NCBI GenBank assembly: GCA_022419385.1 | Contig: JAJUBI010000007.1 | Coordinates: forward strand, 157,768-221,767 | Length of the DNA: 64,000 bases | Direction of reading: 5' to 3' | From: Paraconiothyrium sp. Pb-2020 | Taxonomy: Eukaryota; Ascomycota; Dothideomycetes; Pleosporales; Didymosphaeriaceae | Shown: in pieces, positions 45,547 through 55,900 of the stretch | How positions within the stretch are numbered: position 1 is the first letter of the stretch | Layout of the letters: the number at the start of each line of letters is the position of its first letter | Notes under the pieces: generated by a model | Seen by the model: the letters and a program-made list of their open reading frames with translations, nothing else | Told to the model about the DNA's origin: nothing | Databases searched by the model: none | Made by a program: the position numbers and the translations under genes

Positions 45547-46332
45547 TTAGCGCTTGACGCAGAGGTCACTTCTTATGACCCACTTCTCGCCACTTGTTAC
45601 TTCGCGGCCTTCATGCAACATACACTGTGTGCCATGACGATGTAACAGTGCTAAGCCAACCTCAAGCTCAACAACGAAAGGTTCAGGTGGTGGCTCTTTG
45701 CTCTTTCTCCTCCCTGTTTCTGGTTCTGGGTAGAAGACGGTTTCGCCTCCAATACAACCAGTCGCGGGAGAAGTGAGGTAAAGCAACAAGGTCCAAGTCG
45801 TCCGCGCAGGCACAGACGGGCTGCCAGGTAGAGTAACATTGTTCGAGTCATCGTAGTGCTGGTCGAAGAATTGTCCTTTTGAGTACCTATAGATGCGGAT
45901 ATTGGGATTCAGGCCCACCACTTCGCCGCCCCAGAGTTCTCTCCGCTGTGCTGCGTCGATGCCAAGTCCATCGTTTTCAGCGTTCCCGAGCACGAGGTTC
46001 TTCAGAGCAGTGCCGCTCCACAGCCTGTCAGCGAATGCTGGGTCATCAATCTGGAAGCGATCGTTCACGCGTACAGCGTCACCCTTCTTGGGCTTGCCGG
46101 GCGTAGTAGACAGTGGGAGTGACGACAAGAATGATACATAGGTCTTGCACAAGGTTGCTGTCCAGAAATTGGGTATAGTCACAATTTGCCCAGCTAGCGT
46201 CTCCTGCAGCGAAAGATCAGACTCGGGAATCAGCGGTGCGAACGCTGGCCAGTTGGGCGTGACTGCAGGCGTTGAAGGTTTCTGGGGCGCCTTGGTCGGT
46301 ACTTCAGCCTTACTCTTTTTCTTCGGGCCCAT
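45547..46332 (-). CDS. 2OG-Fe(II) oxygenase, prolyl 4-hydroxylase type
   Basis: 261 residues from the ATG at 46332 (MGPKKKSKAEVP). An in-frame ATG at 46422 would add 30 residues and is less likely. The metal site is HYDDS (HxD) in FFDQHYDDSNN, with the distal His in HEGREVTSGEKW and the 2-oxoglutarate-binding basic residue in KWVIRSD. The core also has TLLLYLTSPATGCIGGETVF, the usual double-stranded beta-helix signature of P4Hc proteins. A Lys/Pro-rich basic N-terminus may direct it to the nucleus. The target residue is unknown. It is divergent from the FHA/forkhead gene. Confidence 0.92.
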   Translation of the reverse strand: MGPKKKSKAEVPTKAPQKPSTPAVTPNWPAFAPLIPESDLSLQETLAGQIVTIPNFWTATLCKTYVSFLSSLPLSTTPGKPKKGDAVRVNDRFQIDDPAFADRLWSGTALKNLVLGNAENDGLGIDAAQRRELWGGEVVGLNPNIRIYRYSKGQFFDQHYDDSNNVTLPGSPSVPARTTWTLLLYLTSPATGCIGGETVFYPEPETGRRKSKEPPPEPFVVELEVGLALLHRHGTQCMLHEGREVTSGEKWVIRSDLCVKR

Positions 46333-46501
46333 GATGGATTGATGTGTGAAGAGTGAGTGTAATTCCGAGTGCAGTGATTGGCACCCAAACTCGCTGCTAT
46401 GCTCCCAACGAATGTGTCTCAACCCGCTCGCGACGCAAGGAGTGGCGATCTAAAGTCGCAGGCCGCAAATTCTCGCAGCGCGCAATCGCAAATGGATCAA
46501 T

Positions 46502-46917
46502 ATGGTGATGGCGGATACGCCTGAGTCGTGGCGTGCGTGGCAGGCGGGAAAGCGAGCGACTGGTGCACGTGCGCTGACGGCGCTGCATCCGCCGATAGGC
46601 CTGAGACCGGAAGCCTCTTCGAAGCTAACGTCGACGGAGAACCCGCTGAAGGCCCCAGACAGCATCTTCACGCCTCTCCCTCCGCCGCCGCGCACGCTCT
46701 CCCGGTGGCCGACACTCGAGCGACATCAGCCGACCATTCCTGGTATGTCCTTTGCAAGCAGGCGTGCGCCGTCTTCGCGAAGGAGCGGTGGTGCTGGCGG
46801 TGGACCTCGGGCGGCAGATGCTAACGGCGCGCAGAACTACAAGCCCGCATCGCGAACCACCACGCACCAGACCACCCCGACGACCCTGCAGGCGCCTCCA
46901 GCCATGTCGCCGGCAGC
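46502..46917 (+). other. Candidate 5' exon and leader intron of the FHA/forkhead gene
   Basis: A plausible intron lies at 46743-46834: donor GTATGTCC, branch GCTAAC, acceptor GCGCAG. Joining the open frame from ATG 46502 to 46742 with 46835 onward keeps the frame into the large ORF and would add 109 residues. The added peptide has low complexity, so the segment may instead be a spliced 5' UTR with translation starting at 46918. A competing ORF (MSFASRRAPSSRR, from 46744) runs through the intron and stops at 46927. Confidence 0.45.
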
Positions 46918-49900
46918 ATGCTTGTGAACTCTGGCGACGCGCCCACCGTAGATGCGCTCGCTGCTCACAATGTCGCCGCCGAGCCCGCCCCGATCGCACC
47001 TCTCACCTCCACCGCCAGCATGGAAGTCGCAAGCGCCGATGCGCCACCCATCGCGCCTGCCTCCATGCCTCCCCAGTCGCCCGAAAAGGCACCTGACCCT
47101 TTGCCCACAGCTTCCGCCGACCTGAACGGGAAGGACTTCGTCTCAACGAACGCGACCTTCCCCAGCCTCGATGCCCCCATTTCTCTCGACACCGATATGC
47201 CCATGGGGCCCCTGCCCATGGCTACCGAATACCCCATCATGGACGCCGGGATGCCTTTCGACAACGGCTATGCGAGCGTCGCGCCCGCCGAGCAGCGACT
47301 AAGCGCTTTTGCGCGCTTGCGCTTCGACGACGGCTCATATTACATGCATACGTACCAGATCATCCTCGGCCGCAATGTGCAGCTTGCTCACAAGGATATG
47401 CGCCGGCTCGCCAAGGTCGAGCAACTCAAGGCGAAGGGCGAGAAGCAGAAGGCCCAAGCCTTGCTCAACGGCGGCCGGAAGCGGAAGCGAGCAGGCGCGC
47501 GGAGCGTCATCAGCGAGGCCGGAGGTATCGTCACTGCGCCCATTGAGATGATGCCCATGGACTACCAGCAGCGCTGTCAAAGTGTTGCCTCGCAATCGCA
47601 CAGCTCGGGCTCCAAAGCCCAGGACGCAGACTCGACCAACAATGTGGATCATGCGCCACAAGAGATGCTCATGCAAGCTCTACCGGAGATTCCCTATCAG
47701 ATTGACCAGCAGGTGCCGGAAGATCCCAACGACTGTCCGCTAGTGCCTATACATCCACAACATATCACCGATCGTACTGGACTGAAAGGTCCCAAAGGCA
47801 TCAGCCGTCAGCATGCAAAGATATACTACGACTTCGACACTGGCAACTTCTGCCTCGCCGTCATGGGTTCCAACGGTCTGTATCACGAAGACAGATTTCT
47901 GGCAAAGGGCGCCAATGTCGAACTGAGCCATGGCGATACCATCATCATTGGCATGGTCGAGATGACCTTCTTCCTGCCCGACATCGCGCTTACAGATGAA
48001 CAACGCAACCGTCAAGAGTCTGGTTCACAGTCGCGGCCCATGAGCTTCAGTTTTGAAAACGGCCGAGGAGAAAGTGAAGATATGGACGACTCTGGCAGTG
48101 AGGACCAGAGCGTCAATCCTCGCCATGTCTATCACTACCCTGTCGGCAGCGAGTTCGAGTCGGATGAAGATTTGCTCGGAGCAGATGAAGATATGGACGA
48201 TGTCGACGAGGACGAGGCGTATAGTCCGGTACCCCAACCGAAGCCGAATCTCAAGATCAAACTGAAGAAGAAGAAGCATCGTCCCGAGAAGTATTCCAAA
48301 GGACATAAACGCAAAGCGGTCAGGGAGCCAACTCCGGAAGAACCTCCATCGAAGAAGCACAAGATCAAGGTCAAGGAAAAGGAAGCACAGAAAGATCCAC
48401 CTAGAGAGAAGGAGAAGGAGAAAACGAAAGAGAAGGAGAGAGAGAAAGCGAAGGCTACTAAAGCTCCTACAAAAGCCCCTGCCAAGGCACCTGCGAAGAT
48501 TCCTGCGAAAGAACCCACCCAAGCGATTCCTAAAGAGGAACCTAAAGAGGACGTTCCACTCAAGGAAACGACCGAAGCACCGGAGAAGCCCAAGTCTGAA
48601 AGCCCAGTAATTGTACGACGACCGCAACCAGGAGTCAATATTGAGGATCTTGATCCCGAAGGACTCATCACACCTGAAATGTGTGCTCAATACGGTCTTC
48701 CCCAAAGTCTCATCGGGCAATATGTGGGCAAGAGAAAGGGACCAGGACGACCTCCTAAAGATGGCGTCATGTCGAAACGGCAGAGATCCCAGCTCATTAA
48801 GCAAGGGAAGGAAATTGAAAAGGCCAGAGCGGCAGGCATTGATCCTGCTGATCTGCCCCAGCCAATAGTCAAGCCCAAGGTTGCGCGCCGTAAGGAGTCG
48901 AATGCTGGAGAGGATGATGAAATCCGTGAGTCAACGGAAAAGGGCGATGGTACGGTCATTCTGGGCGAGAAGAAAACCAGCAAACCTGCGAAGCCTACGC
49001 GCACACCTTCACCGGAGATGCGTATTGAGGATTACACTGAAGAGCAGCTACAACGCCCTACTTCGAACTACGTTGTACTGATCCACGAAGCAATCTCCTC
49101 GGCTCCCAGCGGCCAGATGAACCTCCAGCAGATTTACAACTACATCGAGAAAAATTACCCTTGGTACAAGTTCAAAACCACAACAAGCGGTTGGCAATCT
49201 AGCGTACGCCATAATCTGGGTCAGCATGATGCATTCGTCAAAGGCGACAAGGAAGGCAAAGGTTATATGTGGCGGATCAACTCTAATGTCTCTATTGAAA
49301 AGGAGCGCAGGAAGAGGCAGGTCAGTCCACCGCAGGTCAATGCGCAGAGGCCAGCTTACTATCCGCCGCCGACCGGATATTCTCCCTACGGACAGCCAGG
49401 CTACTATCCCGGTGTGCCACCACAAGGCATGCCACCCCATGGCCCACCACGACCGCCGCCGCCGGTGGAAGCGGCGCAGCCCCGTTTGCCCCCTAGTATG
49501 GCTCGCAATGCTGCTGCTGCTCCTCCAGCGGCTCCTGCTCCATCGCCTTACGCATCGCCTTGGGCTGGAGGTGCCGCAGCTGGCAATCCGCAAGCTTCAC
49601 ATCCACCACAGCCCTATCCTCCGAGCGCCCACGCGCCTCCTGCCAATCCTGGAGCATCGAGCGGCCAATATGGTGTCCTTTTCCCTACGAGCGCGCCGCC
49701 AAGCTCTGGCTCACCTTACACATCTGCACCAACTTATACGTCGCCTTTTTCCACAGCTGGTCAGAGCCCATACGGCATGCCAAATGGTTCTTCACCGTAC
49801 ACTCCCTACCCGCCGGCCGGACAGCCTCCGAAGCCCTCTCCAACGCCAGCACCCACGTCCAACACGCAACAGGCGTCAGGGACCCAAGCTCCGCAGCGTC

Positions 49901-50616
49901 CTGCCTCAACCGCTCCACACCCTTCGGGCCGCTATCCTGCGTCAACAAATCCGGACTTGATCCGCCAGTTGGAAGCATTTAGGACAGTTTATCTGCACAC
50001 TAGAATTGAGCCTGGAGAGGACCAGAAAGCCGACAACGCCATCCGAGCCTTTGTGACACCGGACTTAGAATCAAGCTTGACCCCCGCAGAAGCCGCTCTT
50101 CTTGACTCGATCAAAACAATACCCATGCTCGAAGAGCTTCGCGGAGGCGTTCATGCACCCATCAAGCCAGAAGAAAATACACAGCCAACTGCAACCAAGA
50201 CGCCAGTGGAAGCGCTTGCGACTTTTAATGCAAGTATGGCGCCTGCTCCTACGACTACAGCAGCGATAGCAGCAGCCGATGCTGCGGCGGCGAACACAGC
50301 ACCGAAAAAGCCTCCTCCTACGGCCGCGCATAACTTACCGCAGAACTTTGCACCGCCGATGACTGCAACATCTCAACCGGGCACGACTCCTGGCCCTGCT
50401 CCCCTTCCTGCAATTGCCAACGTGCAGGCGCAACGTCCAAGCGTGGAACCGATCACACCGGTGCCCGGATCGCCTGCCGTTCAGAACGGAACACCGGTGA
50501 CCCGCGCAGTTCAAGAAGTGGCACCTGTTGCCCCCACAGATACAGCCAGCGGCGCGGAAGAAAAGGCGGAAGCCAAAACGGAAGCCACTGCTGCGCCAGA
50601 CAACTCCTCGGCGTAG
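46918..50616 (+). CDS. FHA and forkhead-domain transcription factor (Fhl1/Fkh2-like)
   Basis: 1232 residues counted from ATG 46918. An FHA domain occupies about residues 130-352, starting FARLRFDDGSYYMHTYQII and ending at GMVEMTFFLPD. Its phosphopeptide-binding core is KGISRQHAKIYYD. The domain is split by a roughly 120-residue insertion with basic patches. A Lys/Glu/Pro-rich disordered region follows (about 380-570). The forkhead winged helix is at about 707-798, with YVVLIHEAISSAPSGQMNLQ and the recognition helix SSVRHNLGQHDAF. The C-terminal 400 residues are Pro/Ala/Gln-rich. In yeasts, FHA-forkhead proteins control ribosomal-protein genes (Fhl1) or mitotic genes (Fkh2). The long loop and IHEA motif lean to Fhl1, but this is not settled. 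Confidence 0.92.
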   Translation: MLVNSGDAPTVDALAAHNVAAEPAPIAPLTSTASMEVASADAPPIAPASMPPQSPEKAPDPLPTASADLNGKDFVSTNATFPSLDAPISLDTDMPMGPLPMATEYPIMDAGMPFDNGYASVAPAEQRLSAFARLRFDDGSYYMHTYQIILGRNVQLAHKDMRRLAKVEQLKAKGEKQKAQALLNGGRKRKRAGARSVISEAGGIVTAPIEMMPMDYQQRCQSVASQSHSSGSKAQDADSTNNVDHAPQEMLMQALPEIPYQIDQQVPEDPNDCPLVPIHPQHITDRTGLKGPKGISRQHAKIYYDFDTGNFCLAVMGSNGLYHEDRFLAKGANVELSHGDTIIIGMVEMTFFLPDIALTDEQRNRQESGSQSRPMSFSFENGRGESEDMDDSGSEDQSVNPRHVYHYPVGSEFESDEDLLGADEDMDDVDEDEAYSPVPQPKPNLKIKLKKKKHRPEKYSKGHKRKAVREPTPEEPPSKKHKIKVKEKEAQKDPPREKEKEKTKEKEREKAKATKAPTKAPAKAPAKIPAKEPTQAIPKEEPKEDVPLKETTEAPEKPKSESPVIVRRPQPGVNIEDLDPEGLITPEMCAQYGLPQSLIGQYVGKRKGPGRPPKDGVMSKRQRSQLIKQGKEIEKARAAGIDPADLPQPIVKPKVARRKESNAGEDDEIRESTEKGDGTVILGEKKTSKPAKPTRTPSPEMRIEDYTEEQLQRPTSNYVVLIHEAISSAPSGQMNLQQIYNYIEKNYPWYKFKTTTSGWQSSVRHNLGQHDAFVKGDKEGKGYMWRINSNVSIEKERRKRQVSPPQVNAQRPAYYPPPTGYSPYGQPGYYPGVPPQGMPPHGPPRPPPPVEAAQPRLPPSMARNAAAAPPAAPAPSPYASPWAGGAAAGNPQASHPPQPYPPSAHAPPANPGASSGQYGVLFPTSAPPSSGSPYTSAPTYTSPFSTAGQSPYGMPNGSSPYTPYPPAGQPPKPSPTPAPTSNTQQASGTQAPQRPASTAPHPSGRYPASTNPDLIRQLEAFRTVYLHTRIEPGEDQKADNAIRAFVTPDLESSLTPAEAALLDSIKTIPMLEELRGGVHAPIKPEENTQPTATKTPVEALATFNASMAPAPTTTAAIAAADAAAANTAPKKPPPTAAHNLPQNFAPPMTATSQPGTTPGPAPLPAIANVQAQRPSVEPITPVPGSPAVQNGTPVTRAVQEVAPVAPTDTASGAEEKAEAKTEATAAPDNSSA

Positions 50617-51331
50617 GCCCCGACGTTGCTAGGGCGATAGCAGGCCTTTCTTTCTTCTTACAAACCTCAATCATGATGTTGAGATTTGCCGTGTGTTCTA
50701 GGTCTTTGCGCGTTTTCGCTCTACTTTGCTGCTGCGTTGCTGCGTTGCTGCGTTGTTGCGCCGCTTTCCCTTTGACTCGAGATTCCTTCCAACAGCCCCA
50801 GCTAGGGGCATCCGACACGAGCTACGACATCGATTTAGCACACTGGCGTTTAATTGGGCTGGGTCTCGCGAATATAGATACCCAGACTGGCGGGCAGGAA
50901 AAGTTGATTTGGACTTTACACATGCTATTCTTCATGGCGCATGAGACGTCAGCTAGGTAGATAGCTAGCTAGCTACAAGTATCGGAATACACATTTGTAT
51001 GACTTAAATCGAATTTGCAGTCTGATGTATGAAGTGAATACGCTTGCGAGGTGGGAAAGCTCAGGTGATATATGCACATGTGAACATCGGATTGTGGATA
51101 CTGGATTACGTAGGTTTGAAATTGGTCACAAGGTATATCCGCCTCCCTATACGCTATTGCGGGCAGAAAGGTCTAAATCCACACAACGTTGCGAGCCGCG
51201 CAGTTTAAAAACGGGGGGCTCGCAAGCCAAAAAAGTCGCCAAACGCCTTTACATCCGGGCCGATGCCATGCCAGATACGCTCGCCGCCGTAGCACGCGCT
51301 TCTCTCTTGCTGCTAGACGTGACGCGGGGCC
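50617..51331. other. Convergent intergenic
   Basis: Between the forkhead gene and snf7. Contains a short GCTAGCTAGCTA-type run near 50965 and GTTGCTGC repeats near 50735. No gene is supported. Confidence 0.5.
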
Positions 51332-52163
51332 TCACATTGCCATCTCGGCCTGCAGCTTCCTCAGCTCCTCCTCCTCGTCGTCCTCCTCTACGGCCCTCGC
51401 GGGAGTCTTTCCCTTTGCGAGTTCCGCGCTGGGTGCCTGGGGCAGGCGACCTAGGCCTACTTTGTCGGCGACGGGGACGGGGCCTGTGTTGAGCATCTGC
51501 TCGTCGAGCTGTTCTTGCTGGAGCTCGGCTAGTTCCTCGTCGAGATCGTCTTCGTCGATGGCGGAGGTGGCGACGCCCGAGGTTATGGCTTCGGAGATTT
51601 CGTCGCCGATGGCGTGTTGTTCGCGGAGGTCTTCCCTGGTTCGTGTTAGTATTTCTGGACCGCATATTATGAGGATGAGGTAAGGAGGGAAGGTGGGAAA
51701 CGCACATTACGTTGTCGACCTTGTCGATGGTCAGACCGGCGTGGATGTGCTTCATGGCTGTGCCGGCGTTCTTCATTGCGTCGAGCGTCTCCTTGTTGAT
51801 GTTTGCGGTTTCGATGCTGTAGACTTCGCGCTCGAGCGTCATGATCTGCGACTGTGTTTGCTCGAGCGAGTGCTCGAACTGCTTCTTCCTTCTGAGCGCT
51901 GCCTTTGCGGCTGCGTGCGCGGTACCCGTTAGCCTCGTGCTACTACCTTTCTGGACCATGAGTGGTGGGGAGGGTTATGTACCAGTCTTGTTCGTATTCA
52001 CGTGTTTCCGTGCCAGTGTGTCTTGCTCGTCCATCTGGTTCTGCAGGTGCTTCTCCCGCTTGTTGAGCATCTCGAGCTGCCCCCGCAGCTGCAGGATGGC
52101 CTTCTTCGGCGCCTCTTTCTTCTGGGCGCCGCCGCCGAACCAGCCCAAGCCCCAGCCAGACAT
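51332..52163 (-). CDS. snf7: ESCRT-III subunit Snf7/Vps32
   Basis: Exons 52163-51983, 51910-51706 and 51635-51332 encode 229 residues, the usual size. The N-terminus MSGWGLGWFGGGAQKKEAPK is typical. The basic helical core follows (LRGQLEMLNKREKHLQNQM, AALRRKKQFEHSLEQ), then DKVDNVMEDLREQHAIGDEI, whose VMEDL junction fixes the GTGCGT donor of intron 2. The acidic C-terminal half (EEDDEEEELRKLQAEMAM) contains the autoinhibitory and Vps4-binding elements expected of Snf7. The protein polymerises on endosomal membranes for multivesicular-body sorting and membrane scission. Fungal Snf7 also works in pH signalling. Confidence 0.95.
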
Positions 52164-52533
52164 GTTTGCGTTATGTGTGCAGGGCGCTGCGTAGCTGGGT
52201 GCGAGTGTCGGGGTGTGTGGAGCGAAGTCGGGCTGCGTGCGTGCAGCGATATGTGCGCGGGCGGCGGGGTTCGATAAGGCCTAATGGGAGGTTGAGACCG
52301 GCGGTTGAGTCAGGTCGAATATGGGAGGCGGAGCGAACAGAGAAGTGAAAGTTGGTGCCTGGCGCAGGTGGGCCCGGGTCTCAGAAGTACGGATGTCGTT
52401 GCCTCGTGAGCGATTCTGGGTTGAGGCCTGGCTACACCCGATGATGTCGTCGCGCTAGCGCCGGCAGCATGCACGTGCTTTCCTTGGCGGTCGGTGGACT
52501 TAGTCGCCGATGCCCCACGCTTCCATCCATGTC

Positions 52534-52951
52534 ATGAACGGTCCAGTTGCTTCGAACCTGGTTCTGCTGGGAGAATTGGACAAGTGCGCACCTGGCACGA
52601 AGGTGCGCTTCTTGGGATGGTGAGATTGAGCAGCAATGATTCGTCGGAGTTGGCGCAGTGCTAACATGCTACAGTGTTGATGAATACGTTCTCAAAAGCG
52701 CGACCCTGCGGTTGAAGCACGACTATCCGCCTTCGAATAATCCAAAGATCGCGAACGTAGACATTGAACATGTGCTCGAGTCGATCAAACGACATGAAGT
52801 TGACGTTGGATCTTGGATCAACGTGATAGGCTACATCGAACGCGGCAAAGAGAAGGGCATCCACATTCAGGCGGTCGCAGTATGGGATGCAGGCAACGTC
52901 AATTTGGATGCATATCAGAGGGCAGTTGAGAAGAGGAAAGACACTGGATGA
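52534..52951 (+). CDS. ten1: CST complex subunit Ten1
   Basis: Exons 52534-52619 and 52675-52951 encode 120 residues. The sequence fits the Ten1 OB-fold: LVLLGELDKCAPGTKVRFLG, then a Cys after the splice (CVDEYVLKSATLRLKHDYP), VDIEHVLESIKRHEVDVGSW, INVIGYIE and IQAVAVWDAGNVNLDAYQRA. Ten1 joins Stn1 (and Cdc13/Ctc1) at telomeric single-stranded DNA to cap chromosome ends and control fill-in synthesis. The small size is normal. The gene is divergent from snf7 with about 370 bp between start codons. Confidence 0.85.
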
Positions 52952-55900
52952 GCTGGGGTGCAACCGCCAAGACCATGTTACGACCGCGACGCCCTGTTTA
53001 TGACACATTGGGCACATAGACTTACGCCCTCGCGCCCGGACCTACACCTTCCATACGCAGCTTCCAATACTCGAGCGCCATGTGTATTGGGAGAGCCAAT
53101 TTGTGGCTCATGTCACGAGGTGCTGGAAGGACAGTCCTCGAAGCGTGCATGGGCAAGCGTGCATGGGAAGATCGACAGGTACAGGTCGGTGTGCCTCCAT
53201 TCGTGTTTGATGACGTCTGCGCTGTACATTCTCGCAGCCCAGTATCGATGCATGAGTGCGTGCATGGGTATGGTAATCCTGGTCGCTTATCGGGACTTGT
53301 CCTCAGTGTGTCCACCGACCTAGGTGGGTTCTTGTTCAGCATTTGGGTCACTGCTTGGATAGACATGCCCAAACTGTAGTCACAGCACGGAGAATTGCAC
53401 CAAGACAATCATCATAAAAATCACAATCAATATAGTCAATCCTCAAGGTCTTCATCGTGGCACTTGCAGTGGTCGTCAGAGCCTCGCGTTGCTGACCTAA
53501 GGCATTCTAGCCAATTGGCGGCTTACATCCCTCCTTCGCTCCTACCCAACGGTTAGCCTTCGCCTCGTCATCACATTCCACGTCACATTTAGGGCTGCTG
53601 CATATCAAATTGACGAATACCGTCTCTTCAAGCTATTTTTTCTTCCGGTCTTTCTACGTGGCTGCGCTGGCCATCGCTAAGGTGACCGGTCAGTATATAT
53701 TCGAGCGTCCGCCCCGTACCGCGTAGGCGAAGTGTTCCTCCTGCGCTAAACCGCCCCCAATCCGACTTCACACTTGCAATTGACTGGCTTTCGAAAGCTC
53801 AAAAGATAATGCGGGAATATCGGGAAGCTTCGAATCAGGAATATACCGAGCAGGGCCACGCAATTACCTGGCTCGGTGCAAGTAGGCAACAGGTCTTAGA
53901 CTTCAGGTATGCACCAGCCTGCAGCAAGGTCTGCCGGAAGCCTTCACAAATTTTTTTCGACTGTACTAACCACATAAGTATAATGCTTGGATGGTGAAAT
54001 TGTTCTGCTCTGCAGCATGCTTCATGACAAATGGTCACCGCCCCATCACTAGGCGACAGACATTGAGGACCAGTCCGAAGCCGGCTCGCGAATGGTGTTG
54101 AATGCCTCAATGCCAATCGATAGTACTGTTCTGGACGATTCGAGCTGAACTCCGCCTTCCACTTGCGCGCCTTCCTAATCTCTGGAATCTGGGAGACCTG
54201 TCAACCGGGTACCAGTGTCGTTCAACCTGATGAAGTATCACTTGACCCTGGCATTCGGATTCGTTGGCTTCAACTATCCCCAGTCAGTGTATACATCGCA
54301 CGCAGCACACGTTGCAACATGGCTCAACAAGATCGTTTTGAAGAAGACGATAGATTGAATAGTACAACGTATGGGGTACAAAATCCAGCGCTAACGTATA
54401 GTCATGCTATCATCCAACGTGATCGAGCGTCCTTAGCCGCCATAGCTCTGCTCCGACGAGCGAAAACCAACAAAACTCCATGCACCAAGATTTTGTCTGT
54501 CCAAGACTGCGAGAAACATGACCTGCGCCGCTGCTACCCAATAACTATGAGGTATCGAAATCAAAACGTATATGCACGCTGCGCGAAACAAACAAAGGTT
54601 TCAGTTCAGGCGGACTGACGCAGATAATTAAGGAAGATGTTGTCGGGCCTGCCGTCAGCGTCGAAGCCTCTGATGAACAGCAATGGGCTTGTTCACGAAG
54701 ATGGTTGCTTCGCCGGCTATTCTTGACTGTTTCTCTTCGTATTCTCGAGACGAGAGTTTAAGGTCCTCAATTTGCGCCTATGCTTGTCAGCAGGCACACG
54801 GGATCTCGAGCCAGGAACCCTTACCTTCGTCAAAGGAGGACCAGATGTTGTTACTAGGAAGCCGTCGCGTCCCTGGCGATCTATCAGCCTCATGCGCGAC
54901 CGAACCGAAGATCTCTTATTCCCTTACCTGGAGTGTATACGGCCTCACGATTGAGCTCGGACCGCAATAGTAATGGATCTCATTCTGTATTACGGTGCGC
55001 GAGATTCCATAACCAGGAACGAAGTAAGAGTTTGTACCAGACATATCGAATGTGCGTTGTGCGAAGCGGTTTTGTTTGTTGTGTTTAATATGGTTGGTAT
55101 CAACTCGTCTTGGTAGCAGGTGTTCTCGGTATCAAGGCCTGTGGACTTGAGTCAAAACGGACGACCGCGCGGTTCTTAAAGTCTTACTAGCGCTACTATC
55201 CAGGATATGAGGCATCAAGGCAATGGCTCCTAAAGATATAGGTCTTCCGCGGACCCATCTGCTTATGTGTTCTGGTGTTATGTTTCGGACTGCGGCAGAA
55301 GGATGTTGGGCACGAACGTGCTGCATTGCCGCCTCACTTACTCGCCTCACCCAAAGTCACGGCCCATCGGGCTGCGACAGCTGACGGCAACACAAGTGCG
55401 CCCTGCTATACCCTAGTCCTTCTTTCCCTCTTCCGGCTAAGTTTCCGGTGCTCATTATACGATTGTCGACCTCCACGCACTCCTGGTACGACCGAATGCG
55501 ATTGTTCGCATGTTGCGACCGCCAACTCACACGCCACGTCCCTCGATCATGAGAATGGTGGATGCTTGATATGTATAAAGCGATGCATTCGCCACTGGCT
55601 TGCATCCAACGACTTGCAAAGCCGGCATTACCCTTATGTCTTTGCAGAGAGCAGCGATCTTTGGGCTCCCGTGGTGTAGCTGGCTTTAACCGGATTGGGC
55701 CTTCGCCATGAACCACCATTGTTCCACAACGACGATCTTTCACAACAGACATCTCATCACGAATCTCGCTAAGAGTTACGCCGATACCAAAAGAGGTTTG
55801 ACACTTTGCCGGTGTCTTCAAGACGCGCTGGACAACGCGCAGGGTACTGTCAGTTGTCTAGCTTCCACTGCACGCAGGGAACATCCTGTCTTGTCCCTCT

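Noticed and set aside
48025..48804. 259-codon minus-strand ORF inside the forkhead gene
   Set aside because: It is the antisense of the Lys/Glu/Pro-rich region. Its Arg/Leu/Phe-rich composition is the mirror of that bias.
53022..53408. 128-codon minus-strand ORF downstream of ten1
   Set aside because: Cys-rich but without a recognisable pattern; a second frame over the same DNA is equally open. Not enough to call a gene.
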